Part shown: positions 1 to 6,173 of the stretch, piece after piece
How the letters are laid out: every line of letters begins with the position of its first letter
How positions within the stretch are numbered: position 1 is the stretch's first letter
NCBI GenBank assembly: GCA_030840665.1
Contig: JAVEEB010000120.1
Location: forward strand, 1 to 6,906
DNA: 6,906 nt
Source: Frankiaceae bacterium
GTDB lineage: Bacteria; Actinomycetota; Actinomycetes; JAVEEB01
Reading direction: 5' to 3'
Program-made: the position numbers and the translations under genes
Notes under the pieces: model-generated
Seen by the model: only the letters and a program-made list of their open reading frames with translations
Database searches by the model: none
Told to the model about the DNA's origin: nothing

Positions 1-981
1 ACAAGCGAGCTGATTGCCCGTGTACGAGTGGCCGTGGAAGAACGCCTTCCCTTCCTCCGGCCGCGCGAGGAAAGCGTCGTACACGGCAGAAGTCGTCAGC
101 ACCGCCGACAGTGGCAGGTAACCCCCAGTGAGCCCCTTCGCGCAGACGAGCAGGTCCGGCACGACGCCCGCCTGCTCGCTCGCCCAGAACGTGCCGGTGC
201 GCCCGATCCCCGTCGCGACCTCGTCGACGATGAGCAGCACGCCGTGGCGCGTGCACAGCTGTCGCGCACCCCGCAGGAACAGGGCGTCGTACGTCAACAT
301 CCCGCTCGCCGCCTGCACGAGTGGCTCGACGATGAGCGCGCAGATCGACGACCCGTCCCGTTCCAGCAAGCCGCGCAGTTCCTCCAGCGCCTGCGCCGCG
401 CGATCGGACGCGGACTGCCCCGGACCGCGCACGCCGGGGGACCCGATCCGCCGCGTCTGCAAAAGGATCGGCTTGTACGTCGCATGGAACAGGTCCGACC
501 CGCCGACGCTGACCGCGCCCAGCGTGTCGCCGTGATAAGCCTCCGCGAGGTGCGCGAACAGCGGCCGATGCTCGCCGCGCTGCGCCGCCGCCTGGTACGC
601 CATCTTCAGTGCCACTTCGACGGCGCTCGACCCGTCGCCGGCGTAGAAGACCCGCGACAAGCCGGGGGAGCGGGCGAGCAGCAGCTCGGCCAGTTCGATG
701 CCCGGCTCGTGCGTCAAGCCGAGGAACGTCGAGTGCGCCAGCTTGTCCAGCTGCGCCCGCACCGCGTCGTCGATGGACGGCTCGCGATGCCCGTGCACCG
801 TGACCCACAAGGACGAAACGCCATCCACGTAACGATTTCCGTCGGTGTCCCAGAGGTAGACGCCCTCGCCCCGCTCCATCACGACCGGCTCGTCGGCGGG
901 CCAGACGGCGTGCTGCGTGAAGGGGTGCCAGAGGGAGGCGAGGTCGCGTGCGACGAGGTCGGCCGTACGGGCAGAGGTCAT
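1..981 (-). CDS. bioA: Adenosylmethionine-8-amino-7-oxononanoate aminotransferase (BioA), 3' end off the window
   Basis: Predicted PLP enzyme of biotin synthesis that converts 8-amino-7-oxononanoate to 7,8-diaminononanoate, normally with S-adenosylmethionine as amino donor, in the cytosol. The minus strand is open for 327 codons from the ATG at 979-981 to the window edge; family members run about 420-450 residues, so roughly the last quarter is missing. Visible features of class III aminotransferases: the N-terminal LWHPFTQ motif (residues 17-23) typical of Bio[16 protein letters not shown] (113-127), AYHGDT (148-153), the PLP-binding Asp in IVDEVATG (D253), and the Schiff-base Lys in [12 protein letters not shown] (K282). 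No Shine-Dalgarno precedes the ATG; a GATACT hexamer ends 7 nt upstream, so a leaderless start is possible. No other biotin gene lies in the window; bioF/bioD/bioB could lie beyond the left edge. The LWHPFTQ and AKGLTGGY motifs favour BioA over ornithine or GABA aminotransferases. Confidence 0.95.
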   Translation of the reverse strand, partial: MTSARTADLVARDLASLWHPFTQHAVWPADEPVVMERGEGVYLWDTDGNRYVDGVSSLWVTVHGHREPSIDDAVRAQLDKLAHSTFLGLTHEPGIELAELLLARSPGLSRVFYAGDGSSAVEVALKMAYQAAAQRGEHRPLFAHLAEAYHGDTLGAVSVGGSDLFHATYKPILLQTRRIGSPGVRGPGQSASDRAAQALEELRGLLERDGSSICALIVEPLVQAASGMLTYDALFLRGARQLCTRHGVLLIVDEVATGIGRTGTFWASEQAGVVPDLLVCAKGLTGGYLPLSAVLTTSAVYDAFLARPEEGKAFFHGHSYTGNQLAC

Positions 982-1021
982 AGGAGCGAGTATCGCGGAC
1001 CGCGCCTCTAGGCTGAGGGAC
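982..1021. promoter_or_regulatory. Compact divergent promoter region between bioA and pdtaS
   Basis: Only 40 bp separate the two start codons. Toward pdtaS there is TAGGCT at 1009-1014, seven bases before the GTG. Toward bioA there is GATACT (complement of 989-994), seven bases before the ATG. Both positions fit -10 elements of leaderless transcripts, which are common in actinobacteria. A short palindrome (CGCGG-A-CCGCG, 994-1004) sits between them. No convincing -35 hexamers are visible. The pdtaS start also has GAGG four to five bases upstream that could act as a weak ribosome site, so the leaderless reading is inference. Confidence 0.4.
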
Positions 1022-2476
1022 GTGGCCACGCTTGTCGACGTCTTGCGCAGGCGCGCCGGGCTGTCCGCGGCCGACGCCGACTGGCTCCATCTGCTGGTCG
1101 GGGAATGGCAGCTCCTCGCCGACCTCTCGTTCGCCGACCTGCTCCTGTGGGTCGAAGACGCGTCGCGCCCCGGCGAGTACGTCGTCGCCGCCCAGCTCCG
1201 CCCCACCACCGGACCGACCGCTTTCTCCGACGACAAGGTCGGCACGACGGTCGTCAACGGGGAGCGCCCCAAGGTCTCCGAGGCGTTCGCGACGGGCGCA
1301 TTCGTCCGCGACGGCGCCCCTGATGGTGTGCCGCTCCGTGAAGAAACGATTCCTGTACGACGGGATGGCCGCGTGCTGGCCGTCATCGGCCGGTATCGCA
1401 ACGTCGCGTACGGGCGCAGCTCCAGCGCCTTGGAGCACGCGTACATCCGCACCGCCGACGAACTAGCCGCGATGATCGCCGACGGCCTGTTCCCCACGCC
1501 GGGCGGCGACGCCGACGCCGACGCCAACCAGCGGGTCGGTGACGGACTCATCCGCCTCGACGCCGACGGCCGGGTCGAGTACGCCAGCCCGAATGCCCTC
1601 TCCGCCTACCGCCGGCTCGGCTGGACCGGCGACCTCACCGGCGAACGGCTGGCGGACGTCACGAGCAGCCTCGTCTCGGAACGCGGCCCGCTGTCCGAAC
1701 CCGTTGCCGCGATCGCCGAGGGCAGGGTGCCCCGGTCGCGCGAGGTCGAGACGGGCGCGGCCGTCGTGCACGTGCGGGCGATCCCGTTACGCCGCAGCGG
1801 CCAACACGTGGGGGCCCTGATCCTCGTGCGCGACGTGAGCGAACTGCGTTCCCGCGACCGGCAACTGTTGAGCAAGGACGCGACCATCCGCGAGATCCAC
1901 CATCGCGTGAAGAACAACCTGCAGACCGTCGCGGCACTGCTGCGGTTGCAGGCGCGCCGCCTGGATGTGCCCGAGGCGCGAGCGGCCCTCGAGGAGTCGG
2001 TACGGCGCGTCGCGTCCATCGCGCTCGTCCACGAGACGCTGTCGCTGGCGCACGAGGAGGCGGTCGACTTCGACGCGATCGTCGTGCAGATCGCCGGGAT
2101 GGTGGCCGACGTGTCCACGACCGGCGCACGGGTCGGCACGGCGTACAACGGCTTGTTCGGGGTTCTGCCCGCCGAAGTGGCGACGCCCTTGGCGCTCGTC
2201 ATCACGGAGTTGGTGCAGAACGCGGTCGAGCATGCGTTCGCGGGGGAGCCGGGTCAGGTGACGATCACGGCGACTCGGCATGGGGGCGAGTTGACGGTGG
2301 TCGTCGGCGACGACGGGGCGGGTCTGCCGCCGGGGTTCGTGGCGGAAGCCTCACCGCGGCTGGGTCTGCAGATCGTGCGGACGCTGGTGGTTGCGGAGCT
2401 GGGCGGCACGATTGCGCTGCGGCCCAGGAAACCGCGGGGCACCGAAGTGGTGCTCACGATTCCCATTCACGGGTAG
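1022..2476 (+). CDS. pdtaS: PdtaS-type sensor histidine kinase (GAF-PAS-HisKA_2-HATPase)
   Basis: Soluble two-component histidine kinase resembling M. tuberculosis PdtaS (Rv3220c), which phosphorylates PdtaR, an ANTAR-domain RNA-binding antiterminator. With the GTG at 1022 the protein is 484 residues, close to the 501 of the mycobacterial protein. This start is chosen because the family begins with a short version of this segment followed by [17 protein letters not shown]; an ATG at 917 would run inside bioA. N-terminal GAF-like domain about residues 20-155; an Asp/Ala-rich linker follows; PAS domain about 172-280. The dimerisation/phosphorylation helix contains [11 protein letters not shown] with His293-His294; H294, next to Arg, matches the usual phospho-acceptor. 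The ATPase domain has the N-box [10 protein letters not shown] (E396, N400), a DDGAG box (430-434) and LGLQIV (447-452), so catalytic motifs look intact. No transmembrane segment is visible, which points to cytosolic sensing. pdtaR is not in the window. The neighbouring whiB1 repeats the mycobacterial order. Confidence 0.93.
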   Translation: MATLVDVLRRRAGLSAADADWLHLLVGEWQLLADLSFADLLLWVEDASRPGEYVVAAQLRPTTGPTAFSDDKVGTTVVNGERPKVSEAFATGAFVRDGAPDGVPLREETIPVRRDGRVLAVIGRYRNVAYGRSSSALEHAYIRTADELAAMIADGLFPTPGGDADADANQRVGDGLIRLDADGRVEYASPNALSAYRRLGWTGDLTGERLADVTSSLVSERGPLSEPVAAIAEGRVPRSREVETGAAVVHVRAIPLRRSGQHVGALILVRDVSELRSRDRQLLSKDATIREIHHRVKNNLQTVAALLRLQARRLDVPEARAALEESVRRVASIALVHETLSLAHEEAVDFDAIVVQIAGMVADVSTTGARVGTAYNGLFGVLPAEVATPLALVITELVQNAVEHAFAGEPGQVTITATRHGGELTVVVGDDGAGLPPGFVAEASPRLGLQIVRTLVVAELGGTIALRPRKPRGTEVVLTIPIHG

Positions 2477-2477
2477 G

Positions 2478-2491
2478 GCCCGCGAGCGGGC
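2478..2491 (+). terminator. Short GC hairpin just after pdtaS
   Basis: GCCCGC-GA-GCGGGC begins two bases after the pdtaS stop codon. The perfect inverted repeat would fold as about five GC pairs with a four-base loop. It is not followed by a T-run on the plus strand, so it is at best a weak terminator or mRNA 3'-end stabiliser for pdtaS. Confidence 0.3.
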
Positions 2492-2498
2492 GCGGCGC

Positions 2499-2538
2499 AA
2501 AAAAACGGGAGCCGCGGCCCGAAGGCCCGCGGCACCCG
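2499..2538 (-). terminator. Intrinsic terminator of whiB1
   Basis: Read on the minus strand, arms 2506-2517 and 2527-2538 pair as CGGG/CCCG, one mismatch, then seven GC pairs (GCCGCGG/CCGCGGC), and are followed at once by seven Ts (complement of A2499-2505). This is a textbook rho-independent terminator 45 bases past the whiB1 stop. In the other direction there is no T-run, but the same hairpin could still slow transcripts arriving from pdtaS. Confidence 0.85.
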
Positions 2539-2582
2539 TTCGGTAGACGCGGTGGCCTACGGGGACTGCTGAGTGCTGTGGA

Positions 2583-2831
2583 TCAGGAGGTGCGGACGCG
2601 GATGGCACCGCGACGCTTGACGGCGCGACGCTCGTCCTCGCTCATGCCGCCCCAGACTCCGGCGTCCTGGCCACTCTCGAGGGCCCACGTGAGGCACTCG
2701 TCGACGACGTCACAGCGACGGCAGACGGCCTTGGCCTCGTCGATCTGCAGAAGGGCCGGACCTGTGTTCCCGATCGGGAAGAACAGCTCGGGGTCTTCGT
2801 CGCGGCAGGATGCGCGGTGGCGCCAATCCAT
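2583..2831 (-). CDS. whiB1: WhiB1-type [4Fe-4S] transcriptional regulator
   Basis: An 82-residue Wbl-family protein closely matching M. tuberculosis WhiB1 (84 residues), which binds an oxygen-stable, nitric-oxide-reactive [4Fe-4S] cluster and the C-terminal region of the primary sigma factor. The four cluster Cys are C9, C37, C40 and C46, with the family spacing including CxxC (37-40). The turn motif GVWGG is at 58-62, followed by a basic C-terminal tail (KRR at about 72-74) expected to contact DNA. The reading frame is open for 34 more codons upstream, but the start is placed at the ATG of MDWRH because AAGGAG lies ten bases upstream and the family starts there. It has its own terminator (2499-2538) and a long upstream region with a CRP-like site. 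Assignment as WhiB1 rather than another Wbl rests on the N-terminus, CRDEDPELFFP and the pdtaS neighbour. Confidence 0.95.
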   Translation of the reverse strand: MDWRHRASCRDEDPELFFPIGNTGPALLQIDEAKAVCRRCDVVDECLTWALESGQDAGVWGGMSEDERRAVKRRGAIRVRTS

Positions 2832-2905
2832 GAGCGTTGCACTCCTTGGAGTAATCGGGCCTGCTGGCCCTGCGGGTCGTCCCACTTCGTGGCGGGAAAC
2901 GACTT

Positions 2906-2921
2906 TGTGAACAGTTTCACG
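2906..2921 (-). promoter_or_regulatory. Candidate CRP/GlxR-family operator upstream of whiB1
   Basis: TGTGA-N6-TCACG on the plus strand (CGTGA-N6-TCACA on the coding strand of whiB1), nine of ten consensus half-site bases of TGTGA-N6-TCACA with the correct six-base spacer. It lies 75-90 bases before the whiB1 ATG. The M. tuberculosis whiB1 promoter is known to bind the cAMP receptor protein Rv3676, so position and neighbour support the call. Whether it activates or represses depends on the transcription start, which I cannot place with confidence. Confidence 0.7.
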
Positions 2922-2937
2922 AGCCTGGCCCATATAG

Positions 2938-2965
2938 CGCGGGGCGGCTTTTACAGCGCCCCGCG
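2938..2965. repeat. Perfect 9-bp inverted repeat in the whiB1 upstream region
   Basis: CGCGGGGCG (2938-2946) and CGCCCCGCG (2957-2965) are exact reverse complements around a ten-base AT-richer loop. On the minus strand a TATATG hexamer (complement of 2931-2936) follows directly and could be a -10 element for whiB1, which would put this repeat over the spacer and -35 region, where an operator would act. The downstream flank (GTAGG) shows no T-run, and on the minus strand it is followed by GCTATATGG, so it does not look like a terminator. The promoter assignment is weak. Confidence 0.5.
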
Positions 2966-3314
2966 TAGGTCTGACAAATTGACCTTAACGAGTGCGCTCG
3001 GACTTTGCCAGGGACTTCGTTGTGGCCTTGCTCACATCGAAACGGTCCGGCGTGGTGCCATTGACCTGCTCGGATGTCGCGGTACAGCCGATCGGACCCT
3101 CAAGTTGACCACATCGACCCTGATGTCGCATTCGGTCGCCGCGGCCTTCTTGGCAGGGTTGCTTCCGCGCGGTTCGTCGTACGAAACCCGTCGACCGCGA
3201 CCGCCACAAAACACTGGCTTCCCTTGGATCGGTCCAACCCTCGGCCGGCGAAGCCCCTCGGGCAGCCGGGCCCCTCGGGTCCGCCGTTGCCCAAGGCGGG
3301 CTGGCCCGGTCGGG
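2966..3314. other. Non-coding stretch between dgkB and the whiB1 promoter, possibly with ORF remnants
   Basis: I find no convincing gene here. The base composition is less GC-rich than in the flanking genes, especially at 2966-3030. Two overlapping minus-strand frames look partly coding: one (to 3032) holds a stretch around 3088-3190 with GC-rich third positions, and another (to 2985) continues that pattern from about 3090 to its TAA stop. Read together they would need one frameshift. Neither has a good start with a ribosome site and I recognise neither product. A CCGCC/GGCGG hairpin (3281-3299) lies 16 bases past the lipid kinase stop and could weakly end that transcript. Confidence 0.4.
3253..3279. 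repeat. Two direct copies of GCCCCTCGGG
   Basis: Exact ten-base copies at 3253-3262 and 3270-3279, separated by seven bases, in the spacer downstream of the lipid kinase gene. High GC makes short repeats likely by chance, and I assign no function. Confidence 0.35.
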
Positions 3315-4241
3315 TCAGCCGATGCCGGGCACCACGGTCAGGGCTTCGCGGTGAGCTCGCACGTTCGCGGTCGTGACCTCACCCGCGTACTCGCCGTCCA
3401 GCTGCACGCTGATCGGCAGGTGCGAGTGGATGGACACGCCATCGAGGTCGTGCAGCCGCAACAGGTGCCGGTGCCGGGGGCTGGCGGCCGTGAGGACCTG
3501 CGCGAACGTCTGCGCCAGCGTCGCCGGCCCGAACCGCCGCAGCCCGAGGATGTCGAGCCCGGTGTCGAAGCTCGCGTCCGGGCATGCGTGCAGCGGCTGG
3601 TCACCCAGGTACGTCCACGGGGTCGTGTTGGCCACGATGAGCAGGTGGAGGCCGGGGGTCATCATGCCGCTCGGGGTGATGAGGGTCAGGGGCGCGCGGC
3701 GCCAGGGTGTCGAGCGCATGTATTCGCGCAGGGACGCGGCCACGTACTGCGGGGTGGTCGCTGATCGGCCCGCTTTGCGGCCCAGGTCGACCTGCCGTAC
3801 GACACGCGCGTCGAACCCGAAGCCGGCCGCGAACGTGAAGAACCGGCCACCGACGTCACCCAGGCTGATCCGGCGGCGCACACCGTCCCGGATGGCTTCC
3901 GCGAGCCGATCGGTGACCTCCGCGGGGTCGGTCGACTGACCGAGCGCGCGGCTGAACACGTTGCCATGGCCGCCCGGGACGACGGCCAGCATGGGCCGGC
4001 GCTCGGCCGGCACCCGCATCAACCCGTTGACGATCTCGTTCACCGTGCCGTCCCCGCCGTGGGCGATCACGAGGTCGACGCCGTCGTCGGCCGCCCTCTC
4101 GGCGATTTCGGTGGCGTGGTCGCGGCGCTCCGTCGGGACGATCGTCAGGTCGGTCTCGGCGCCCAGCGTCGCCGCGAGCACCGTCGGGTTGGACGCTCCG
4201 GCCGTCGTCGCGTTCGGATTGACGACGAACAGCGCACGCAT
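3315..4241 (-). CDS. Diacylglycerol kinase family lipid kinase (DgkB/YegS type)
   Basis: A 308-residue soluble lipid kinase of the DAGK_cat superfamily, expected to phosphorylate diacylglycerol or a related lipid using ATP at the membrane surface; the exact substrate cannot be read from sequence. Visible motifs: N-terminal beta strand ALFVVNPNAT (3-12), the nucleotide-binding HGGDGTVNEIVNGL (61-74, with GGDGT at 62-66), VVPGGHGNVFSRALG (87-101), AAGFGFDARVV (138-148), DTGLDI (226-231) and the C-terminal LDGEY (281-285), whose Glu corresponds to the usual catalytic region. The frame is open for 13 further codons, but the start is set at the ATG 4239-4241 because the family begins at MRALFVVNP. 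No Shine-Dalgarno is seen; TACCCT ends six bases before the ATG, suggesting a leaderless mRNA. The length is typical of bacterial members and no truncation is apparent. Confidence 0.92.
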   Translation of the reverse strand: MRALFVVNPNATTAGASNPTVLAATLGAETDLTIVPTERRDHATEIAERAADDGVDLVIAHGGDGTVNEIVNGLMRVPAERRPMLAVVPGGHGNVFSRALGQSTDPAEVTDRLAEAIRDGVRRRISLGDVGGRFFTFAAGFGFDARVVRQVDLGRKAGRSATTPQYVAASLREYMRSTPWRRAPLTLITPSGMMTPGLHLLIVANTTPWTYLGDQPLHACPDASFDTGLDILGLRRFGPATLAQTFAQVLTAASPRHRHLLRLHDLDGVSIHSHLPISVQLDGEYAGEVTTANVRAHREALTVVPGIG

Positions 4242-4308
4242 GTCCGGAGGGTATCGGGCGCGCCGACATCGGGGGCGCACGAGCGCCCGTGCCGGTTAAG
4301 GTCGTGCC
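4242..4308. promoter_or_regulatory. Divergent promoters of the lipid kinase and membrane protein genes
   Basis: The 67-bp gap carries two -10-like TANNNT hexamers, each ending exactly six bases before a start codon: TACCCT on the minus strand (complement of 4248-4253) and TAAGGT on the plus strand (4297-4302). That spacing is expected if transcription starts at the A of the ATG. A perfect hairpin palindrome GGGCGC-ACGA-GCGCCC (4273-4288) lies between them. No clear -35 boxes are seen. AAGG within the plus-strand hexamer could instead be a weak ribosome site. Confidence 0.5.
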
Positions 4309-4773
4309 ATGTCGAGAGCCCGGCGCCCGCCCCCCGTCCCGCCCGTCGCGACCATTCCGAAGGGCGTTGTCGGGCCGACCACCGAGGGCACTGCGACCAC
4401 CCCGACGGGCAGCGCGTGGCTCCGGCGAGCCGCAGCCTTCGTGGCGTTCGAGGGGGTGGCGCTGGTCGTAGTCTCGCTGCTGTACGGAGCCAACGTTCAC
4501 GACGAAGGCCACGGTTTGTCTGCGTGGGGTGCCGCCGCGGTGGGCGCCGTCTGCGGGGCCGTGATCGTCGGGGTCCTGGCCCGCGCGCTGGCCCGCAGCA
4601 GCCGCAGCGCGGTGGCGCCGACCGTGTTGCTGCAGCTGATCTGCATCGGCGAGGCCTACAACATGACGCAAGAACAGAAATGGTCGTACGCCGTCGTTGT
4701 CACTGTCCTGGCCGTCGGCGCCCTCGGCGCGACCGCCCTCGGGCTCCGGCAACTGCCGGCGGACGAGGACTAG
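4309..4773 (+). CDS. Membrane protein of unknown function, four predicted helices
   Basis: A 154-residue protein I do not recognise. The first 36 residues are rich in Pro, Thr and Arg, with no signal peptide pattern, and are probably cytosolic. Four hydrophobic segments follow at about 41-60, 71-92, 102-116 and 126-146, giving an even-pass topology with a short acidic tail (PADED). The loop after helix 1 (HDEGHG, 64-69) and the loop after helix 3 (EAYNMTQEQKWSYA, 115-128) carry most of the polar residues. Codon use looks coding throughout (GC-rich third positions). It is divergent from the lipid kinase gene and tail-to-tail with sigF with only nine bases between stop codons, so any shared function is unproven. 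A leaderless start is plausible at the ATG. Confidence 0.82.
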   Translation: MSRARRPPPVPPVATIPKGVVGPTTEGTATTPTGSAWLRRAAAFVAFEGVALVVVSLLYGANVHDEGHGLSAWGAAAVGAVCGAVIVGVLARALARSSRSAVAPTVLLQLICIGEAYNMTQEQKWSYAVVVTVLAVGALGATALGLRQLPADED

Positions 4774-4782
4774 CCGCAGCGA

Positions 4783-5670
4783 TCACTCGTCGACGAGCAA
4801 GCCCTCGCGGAGCTGGGCGAGCGTGCGTGCCAGCAGGCGCGACACGTGCATCTGGGAGATGCCGAGCTCTGTGGCGATCTGCGACTGGGTCATGTTGCCG
4901 AAGAAACGCAGCAGCAGGATCTTCTTCTCCCGCGGCGGCAGCTTCTCGAGGAGCGGCTTGAGGGACTCGCGGTACTCGACGCCCTCGATCGCTTCGTCCG
5001 TGATGCCCAGCGTGTCCTGAACGGACGGCGAGTCGTCGTCGCCGCCGTCGGGAGCGTCCAGCGAGACCGCAGAGTACGCGTTGGCCGACTCGAGGCCTTC
5101 GAGGACCTCTTCATCGGTCATCTTGAGGTGCGCCGCGAGCTCCGAGACGGTGGGGGACCGCCCGTTGCGCTGCGAGAGCTCCTGCGTGGCCTTGGTCAGG
5201 GCGAGCTTGAGCTCCTGGAGGCGGCGCGGGACGCGGATCGCCCAACCCTTGTCGCGGAAGTGCCGCTTGATCTCGCCGACGATCGTGGGCGTTGCGTACG
5301 TAGAGAACTCGACGCCGCGCTCCAGGTCGAACCGGTCGACAGACTTGATGAGGCCGATCGTCGCGACCTGGATGAGGTCGTCGAGGGGCTCGCCGCGGTT
5401 GCGGAACCGCCGCGCCAGGTATTCGACCAGCGGCAGGTGCATCTCGACGAGCTCGTCGCGGACGCGCTGGTGCTGGTCCGCGTCGACGGCCGGGTCCACC
5501 AGCACCGCGAACAGGGCGCGAGCGTGGTTGCGGTCCTGGCGGGTGCGGTCTTCGCGCAATTCCTGCGTCGTGGGGGCCAGCAGGACTTCGGCGAGTGCCG
5601 GGTCCAGCTCGTCCTCGGCCACGGTCGCGACGGGTTCTTGCGTCGGCTCGGTCGTCACGTTGTCGGTCAT
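4783..5670 (-). CDS. sigF: SigF/SigB-family alternative sigma factor
   Basis: Group 3 sigma-70 factor of the SigB/SigF/SigG subfamily, 295 residues. It directs RNA polymerase to stress or developmental promoters. After a variable acidic N-terminus (1-60) come region 2 (about 70-140), including RDELVEMHLPLV, DDLIQVATIGLIKSVDRFD and FSTYATPTIVGEIKRHFRD, region 3 (about 145-205) and region 4 (about 236-293) with the helix-turn-helix MTQSQIATELGISQMHVSRLL (260-280). Both main DNA-contact regions look intact. The frame is open for 79 codons upstream into rsbW, but the ATG at 5668-5670 overlaps the rsbW stop as ATGA, giving translational coupling; no separate Shine-Dalgarno is seen. It is probably transcribed with rsbW from the promoter at 6174-6199. 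The symbol reflects similarity to mycobacterial sigF; actinobacteria often carry several paralogues. Confidence 0.93.
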   Translation of the reverse strand: MTDNVTTEPTQEPVATVAEDELDPALAEVLLAPTTQELREDRTRQDRNHARALFAVLVDPAVDADQHQRVRDELVEMHLPLVEYLARRFRNRGEPLDDLIQVATIGLIKSVDRFDLERGVEFSTYATPTIVGEIKRHFRDKGWAIRVPRRLQELKLALTKATQELSQRNGRSPTVSELAAHLKMTDEEVLEGLESANAYSAVSLDAPDGGDDDSPSVQDTLGITDEAIEGVEYRESLKPLLEKLPPREKKILLLRFFGNMTQSQIATELGISQMHVSRLLARTLAQLREGLLVDE

Positions 5671-6083
5671 GATGGGTCGGCCGCGCGCCGCTTGATCAGC
5701 TCGATCGTCACGGTGCCGTCGCCGCTCACCCGGCTGTCGACTTCGCCGGCGAGCGCTGTGAGCACCGTCCACGCGAAGGTTGTCCGCGACGGCTCGACGC
5801 CATCCGTGGTCGGCACGCTGACCGCGACACTGAGCGCATCGCCCTGCAACTCGAAGGTGCAGGTCAGGCTCGTGCCCGGGATGGCCGTCGGCAGCAACAT
5901 CGCGCAAGCCTCATCGACGGCGATCCGCAGGTCCTCGATCTCGTCGAGGGTGAAGTCGAGACGCGCTGCGAGGCCGGCCGTGGCTGTGCGGAGGACCGAC
6001 AGGTACGCGCTGGCCGCCGGCAGGCGGACCTCGACGACATCCTTCGGCTCTACCGCGCCCGACGGTGCGGTCTGCTCGGTCAT
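5667..6083 (-). CDS. rsbW: RsbW/UsfX-like anti-sigma factor
   Basis: A 138-residue GHKL (HATPase_c_2) protein, predicted cytosolic anti-sigma factor that binds the downstream sigma factor and releases it when an anti-anti-sigma partner is available. It starts at the ATG 6081-6083, with GGGAG five bases upstream; the 75 codons further upstream are in a region that carries a promoter and are not protein-like. The family helix FTLDEIEDLRIAVDEACAMLL (44-64) is clear and resembles M. tuberculosis UsfX (LRLAVDEVC). Oddities: four residues after the conserved Glu (E58) the canonical N-box has Asn, but here it is Met (M62), and the region where the D-x-G-x-G box is expected reads TTDGVEP (92-98) without the second Gly. 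The pocket may bind ATP poorly, or the match is only structural. Operon rsbW-sigF overlaps by four bases. No rsbV-like gene is in the window. Confidence 0.87.
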   Translation of the reverse strand: MTEQTAPSGAVEPKDVVEVRLPAASAYLSVLRTATAGLAARLDFTLDEIEDLRIAVDEACAMLLPTAIPGTSLTCTFELQGDALSVAVSVPTTDGVEPSRTTFAWTVLTALAGEVDSRVSGDGTVTIELIKRRAADPS

Positions 6084-6173
6084 TCCTTCTCCCGCCAATC
6101 GTTGTCTGACAATCACTGGCTCGCTGTCGCCTCTCACGCTAACGCGCCGGGGACCAAGGCGCTGCGACGCGCC

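Noticed and set aside
28..1011. Plus-strand ORF of 327 codons over the start of the window
   Set aside because: It is antisense to bioA, whose translation shows clear aminotransferase motifs. The plus-strand product is Arg/Pro/Gln-rich without recognisable motifs, as expected of a shadow frame in high-GC DNA.
917..1021. Upstream extension of pdtaS to an ATG at 917
   Set aside because: The extension would overlap the bioA start region by 65 bases and is not similar to the family N-terminus. The GTG at 1022 fits.
2832..2933. 34-codon upstream extension of whiB1
   Set aside because: An AAGGAG site and the family N-terminus MDWRH fix the later ATG, and the extension contains the CRP-like site.
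3173..3185. TTCGT-CGT-ACGAA, considered as a tRNA T-arm or small RNA hairpin
   Set aside because: No acceptor, D or anticodon arms surround it. The stem is five pairs with a three-base loop and is expected by chance.
2817..3764. Plus-strand ORF of 315 codons spanning the whiB1 upstream region and the lipid kinase gene
   Set aside because: Most of it is antisense to the lipid kinase, the product is Arg/Pro-rich, and no motif or ribosome site supports it.
5671..5907. 79-codon upstream extension of sigF
   Set aside because: It lies wholly inside rsbW in another frame and is Arg-rich. The ATGA overlap at 5667-5670 gives the natural coupled start.
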